A stretch of 64,000 nt of DNA, from contig DASZWQ010000154.1 of assembly GCA_035546535.1 (NCBI GenBank), forward strand, positions 1-64,000. Direction: 5' to 3'. The position numbers and the translations under genes were made by a program. The notes under the pieces are model-generated. The model saw only the letters and a list, made by a program, of their open reading frames with translations, ran no database searches and had not been told where the DNA came from. The first letter of the stretch is position 1; every line of letters starts with the position of its first letter. The DNA comes from Pirellulales bacterium. GTDB taxonomy: Bacteria; Planctomycetota; Planctomycetia; Pirellulales; JACPPG01. This document shows positions 63,901 to 64,000 of the stretch, piece by piece.

Positions 63901-64000
63901 ACGTGGCATGGCTGCCGGATGCGGCGTGTCGGGAAATTGATCGCCGATCGCGCGGCCCCCATAATGGCTTGCTGGCCAAGCTGCTCCTGGCCAGGTCCGA

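Overview
The window looks like chromosomal DNA of a planctomycete, most likely from the Pirellulales. Five things point there. Two giant surface proteins begin with the LEPLE(A/C)RR(L/M)LA signature that planctomycetes use at the N-terminus of exported proteins. The same two proteins carry dockerin-like GDANGDGIVNSQDLA repeats. Two secreted PQQ-type beta-propellers and one FG-GAP propeller are present. A Ser/Thr kinase is fused to a long TPR region. The DNA is GC-rich, genes are mostly single or in short runs, and GTG starts are common. I see no rRNA, tRNA, CRISPR array, transposase, prophage or integrase gene.

Layout. 1-8 kb (mostly minus strand): a Gfo/Idh/MocA oxidoreductase cut by the window edge, a thiolase, a double zinc-ribbon membrane protein (plus strand), a NagD-like HAD phosphatase, a secreted TPR protein, a TIM-barrel sugar isomerase/epimerase, then a fresh 182/181-bp tandem repeat. 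8-20 kb: housekeeping genes (glycyl-tRNA synthetase, purA, uppS), a 903-residue unknown, a VTT membrane protein, a YjhG/YagF-type D-xylonate dehydratase, bioF and an EVE-domain protein. 20-23 kb: an ECF sigma factor, its probable anti-sigma factor and a periplasmic PDZ protein, apparently one operon. 23-33 kb: FG-GAP propeller, orphan fliM, proA, an ArnT/PMT-like membrane protein, an RlmI-like methyltransferase with a secreted alpha/beta hydrolase, a small conserved protein and a PQQ propeller.

33-42 kb is the most unusual part: two tandem, paralogous proteins of 1271 and about 1336 residues. Each alternates beta-helix-like rungs with long glycine-rich (GGxGG) blocks, then has an Ig-like domain, a dockerin and a tail. 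A stress-type trio (DUF892 ferritin-like, DUF883/ElaB-like, CsbD) follows on the opposite strand, its end overlapping the second giant gene by 4 bases. 43-55 kb: a secreted unknown, a large MscS-type channel, an ABC exporter, a second PQQ propeller, and an operon of a Ser/Thr kinase-TPR protein with a PAS histidine kinase.

55-62 kb: an Nramp-fold transporter without the canonical DPGN motif, a close sphingosine-1-phosphate-lyase-type PLP enzyme, an FGGY kinase and a divergent D-aminoacylase-type amidohydrolase. The last three could form a deacylate-phosphorylate-cleave route that resembles ceramide breakdown in logic. The window ends with small DUF2934 and DUF2809 proteins and a short exported protein with Asn and Gln runs. 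Several spaces between genes hold palindromes that look like interspersed repeats.
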